From NCBI GenBank assembly GCA_041391505.1, contig JAWKNW010000028.1, forward strand, positions 10,686 to 74,685: DNA of 64,000 nucleotides, in the 5' to 3' direction. This document shows, piece by piece, positions 62,801-64,000 of this stretch. This DNA comes from Rhodothermales bacterium. Its GTDB lineage: Bacteria; Bacteroidota; Rhodothermia; Rhodothermales; JAHQVL01. A program made the translations under genes and the position numbers. The notes under the pieces were generated by a model, which saw only the letters and a program-made list of their open reading frames with translations, did no database searches and was not told where the DNA came from. Each line of letters opens with the position of its first letter. Position 1 is the stretch's first letter.

Positions 62801-63089
62801 CTGGGGCGGCTTGGTCGGCATCTGGGACGTCCCGGACTTTATCGACGGCGGCGGGATGACGGCACCCCGTGGCGGCTTTTTTAACCTGGACCGCGAGTGG
62901 GATGTCGAAAACATCGGCATCCCGCCGGATTACGAGGTCGAGCAGACGACCCGAGCCGCATCGGAAGGCCGCGACCTCCAGATCGAGAAGGCGGTGGAGG
63001 TGGCGCTGGAGTTGCTGAAGACGCAGGGCGTCACCCATCCGGCGCAGCCGGCTGATCCGGTGCGCGTCCGCCGGCCTGACGGGCGTTGA
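59832..63089 (+). CDS. Tricorn-type S41 peptidase, secreted
   Basis: 1085 residues with signal peptide ending AAAQ. Two beta-propellers (about 30-330 and 335-680) with WD40-like PD40 repeats (FSPDGQWIAFSG, WSPDGSRISWFSD, WSPDSRWIAYS), a C1 helical region, a PDZ domain (about 755-855, APLSGPRLEVSEGDYLLAVNGREL) and the S41 core. The nucleophile is Ser968 in NERAGSGGD, and a His near 744 (SIGHSFVGGGDF) fits the Tricorn active site. A low-complexity Asp/Ser/Thr linker lies near residues 550-570. It should degrade peptides in the periplasm. Divergent from VanW. Confidence 0.93.
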   Translation: MPHSTIRCLILCLLTAATGLPAAAQTEDTRLLRNPAISETDVAFVYANDIWIAPRAGGDARRLTTFEGAETEPHFSPDGQWIAFSGQYDGNTDVYLVATAGGEPTRITWHPGADLVRGWTPDGRQIVFASARTSPVGVTRFFTVSREGGLPEPMPMPRAFQGHFAPDGSHVAYQMVQPWEDEFRNYRGGQNNPIRVLNLQTLDEEKLPWSADERPNDNSPVWIGDTIFFLSDRDYAMNVWSYDTKTRSIEQRTHFREFDSKSLEAGGGLLVFENGGWLYTLSPAGGEPQRLVVNVRGDFPWARPHWEDVGDYITHSAISPTGKRAVFEARGDIFTVPAEKGDVRNLTASPGTADRAPAWSPDGSRISWFSDASGEYQLVIADQFGAVQKTLALPGATFFYTPHWSPDGKHLTFTDADRVIWVVTVDTGKIQKVDNEGFATPARNIEPVWSPDSRWIAYSRYLPNQFNGIFVYDVEKGGKPVMITDGMSNSLEPAWDKNGKYLYFLASTNYGVGVAWLDMMSYPFTADYAVYLVVLSADEAAPFAPQSDDEATDTDSNGSESDTTKKPVDVRIDFDGLPYRIVALDVPARPYSDVQAGDGVVFFAERIPNQDGLTLHRYAVSERKDTPFMTGVAGYDVSHDGTKLLYAMPGGGYGIVDATGTPAAGDGTIATSAMRAYVDPAAEWEQIFNEAIRFQRDYFYVENVHGLDLAWAKRTYGAWLPSIRHRSDLSYVLDILGGETSIGHSFVGGGDFPNVETVPVGLLGADFRMEQNRYRIARIYTGERWNPTIKAPLSGPRLEVSEGDYLLAVNGRELRAGMNPYSLFEGTAGKQTVLTLSATPGGEPSRQVTVVPVASEQALRNQAWIEGNRQMVDRLSDGRLAYVWLPNTGQDGYTNFNRYYFAQQDKQGAVIDERYNGGGSIADYMVDLMARPLYGYFNNPIGDKTPWKAPNAGIWGPKVMIVNERAGSGGDMLPYMFRHRGVGPLVGTRTWGGLVGIWDVPDFIDGGGMTAPRGGFFNLDREWDVENIGIPPDYEVEQTTRAASEGRDLQIEKAVEVALELLKTQGVTHPAQPADPVRVRRPDGR

Positions 63090-63391
63090 CGGAGGGTAGG
63101 CGCTGGGGGCGAAAGGTGTCTGGAAGGGATGCGGACGTCTTCCGCGCGTTCAGTACGTGGCGGAGCAGGGCCATCGCATGCTCTTCAAGCGTGAGCATCT
63201 CCCGGTATGGGAGTATGGGGGTATGGGAGATTCTCCGGTAATAAATGCCCCCATGCACCCAAACTACCATACGTTTCTCACGGCCAAGGTGAGAATGCGA
63301 TGGCCCTGCGTGGCGGAGGCGCCATATTTTGCGTCTTTACGCGGGGTAGTATATTCGGGGGACGACACCATTCATCGATCCTCTGATTCTG
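63090..63391. other. Intergenic region holding mobile element copy B
   Basis: 302 bp without a gene. Nearly half is the MITE-like element at 63166-63308 with its 10-bp duplications. The last 70 bp before 63392 are AT-richer (GCCATATTTTGCG, GTAGTATATTCG) and may hold the peptidase promoter. Confidence 0.7.
63156..63318. mobile_element. Non-autonomous MITE-like element, copy B, with 10-bp target duplication
   Basis: The element is 63166-63308 (143 bp), flanked by CGTGGCGGAG on both sides (63156-63165 and 63309-63318). Left end CAGGGCCATCGCATGCTC and right end, inverted, CAGGGCCATCGCATTCTC agree at 17 of 18 positions. It has three GTATGGGA-like octamers (63205-63228) and no reading frame. It shares the ends and octamers with copy A at 29095-29236, in the same orientation, but sits in a different target sequence, so both copies moved independently. 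Confidence 0.92.
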
Positions 63392-64000
63392 ATGCACCGT
63401 ATTGCCTTCTTTCTCCTGTTCTGCCTGATCGCTCCGGCGGCGCACGCGCAGCGCGCCATCGACAACACCTCGCCGTTCCGCGACCTCGGCCTGCCGGCCG
63501 CCAACAACATCCGCAACGGCGCCGGCCGGCCCGGTGCAGCCTACTGGCAGCAGCGCGTCGACTACACCATAAAGGGCACGCTCGACACCGAAAAGAACCA
63601 GCTCCACGGGACGGAAACGATCCGCTACACCAACAACTCGCCGGATGCCCTGCCCTACCTCTGGATGCATCTCGAACAGAATATGTGCGCGCCGACGAGC
63701 GTCACCAACCAGCTGAACCAGCCGCCGCTCATCTTCCTGGGGTCGGTGTTCGACTTCTCGTGTCAGGGGTTCGAGGGCGGCATCTGGGTCACCCGCATCC
63801 AGGCCGGCGGGCGCGACCTCGCGCATACCGTCTACAACACCACGATGCGCGTCGACCTCCCCGAAGCCATCCAGCCGGGAGACCGGCTCGACATCGAGGT
63901 CGACTGGTACTTCATCATCCCGCCCTATGGTGGCGCGCGCATGGGTCGCGACGGCCCGCTCTACGAAATCGCCCAGTGGTACCCCCGCCTCGCGGTGTAC
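63392..64000 (+). CDS. M1-family metallopeptidase, N-terminal part, cut by window edge
   Basis: ATG 63392 opens a frame that runs off the window (203 codons). Signal peptide MHRIAFFLLFCLIAPAAHAQ is followed by an M1-type N-terminal beta domain: AYWQQRVDYTIKGTLD, LHGTETIRYTNNSPDALPYLWMHLEQNM, and IEVDWYFIIPPYGGARMG. This is the form seen in Bacteroidota M1 aminopeptidases. The zinc site HEXXH would lie beyond the window. It probably acts in the periplasm beside the Tricorn-type protease; in archaea Tricorn works with such aminopeptidases. Confidence 0.88.
   Translation, partial: MHRIAFFLLFCLIAPAAHAQRAIDNTSPFRDLGLPAANNIRNGAGRPGAAYWQQRVDYTIKGTLDTEKNQLHGTETIRYTNNSPDALPYLWMHLEQNMCAPTSVTNQLNQPPLIFLGSVFDFSCQGFEGGIWVTRIQAGGRDLAHTVYNTTMRVDLPEAIQPGDRLDIEVDWYFIIPPYGGARMGRDGPLYEIAQWYPRLAVY

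Noticed and set aside
1..64000. CRISPR arrays, rRNA genes, intact insertion sequences, prophage
   Set aside because: I looked for regularly spaced direct repeats, rRNA-like conserved blocks, transposase or integrase motifs and phage structural genes and saw none.

Overview
The window reads as chromosomal DNA of a GC-rich Bacteroidota-group bacterium, most likely of the Rhodothermota (Salinibacter/Rhodothermus relatives). Pointers are a kelch protein ending in a type IX secretion sorting domain, a hybrid-type sensor with a two-component-regulator propeller and Y_Y_Y domain, Tat- or lipoprotein-exported GMC and Gfo/Idh/MocA oxidoreductases, an ECF sigma/serine-threonine kinase pair, a tRNA without encoded CCA, and few clear Shine-Dalgarno sequences. 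The taxonomic call is an inference from gene content only.

Region 1 (1 to about 9.85 kb) is a lower-GC island on the plus strand: a UvrD-like helicase cut by the window edge, a large acidic/coiled-coil protein, a P-loop ATPase of AAA/STAND type, and a two-part gene whose halves are joined by a -1 frame change at a T TTT TTA heptamer and which ends in a HEPN-like R-x4-H motif. A DKGH (beta-beta-alpha-Me type) nuclease follows. The layout (helicase, ATPase, putative RNase motif, nuclease, tight overlaps) looks like an uncharacterised conflict or anti-phage cassette, but no gene matches a system I can name.

Region 2 (9.9-26.4 kb) is mostly ordinary chromosome: a sensor kinase/LuxR regulator pair, infA, an rRNA methyltransferase of the RlmL/YpsC type, an AP2-domain protein, corA with a coupled DUF4038 glycosidase, a pentapeptide-repeat membrane protein, a TfoX-like protein, a UmuD-like protein that has lost both catalytic residues, an M20 peptidase, a site-2 protease and a secreted thermonuclease.

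Region 3 (26.4-51.3 kb) is devoted to carbohydrates. It holds a GH32 fructan hydrolase lipoprotein, a formylglycine-generating enzyme, a T9SS kelch protein, an ammonia-lyase/GalU/glucuronokinase operon, a PA14-propeller protein, and then a long minus-strand set of sugar isomerase/epimerases, Gfo/Idh/MocA dehydrogenases, two tandem GMC oxidoreductases, a gluconate-2-dehydrogenase-subunit-3-like protein and an MFS sugar transporter. This set resembles pathways that oxidise sugars to 3-keto sugars in the periplasm and then epimerise or reduce them. A LacI-type palindrome lies upstream of the transporter, and an intrinsic terminator for the set sits inside the 3' end of the convergent apbE gene.

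Region 4 (51.7-64 kb) has tRNA-Asp with a terminator, a second MFS transporter, a serine/threonine kinase with TPRs next to its ECF sigma factor, an SDR, a PQQ-type sugar dehydrogenase, a VanW protein, a Tricorn-type S41 protease and the start of an M1 peptidase.

The best-supported novelty is a pair of 142/143-bp non-autonomous elements (29095-29236 and 63166-63308). They have matching inverted termini, a GTATGGGA octamer array and a perfect 10-bp target duplication at each site.
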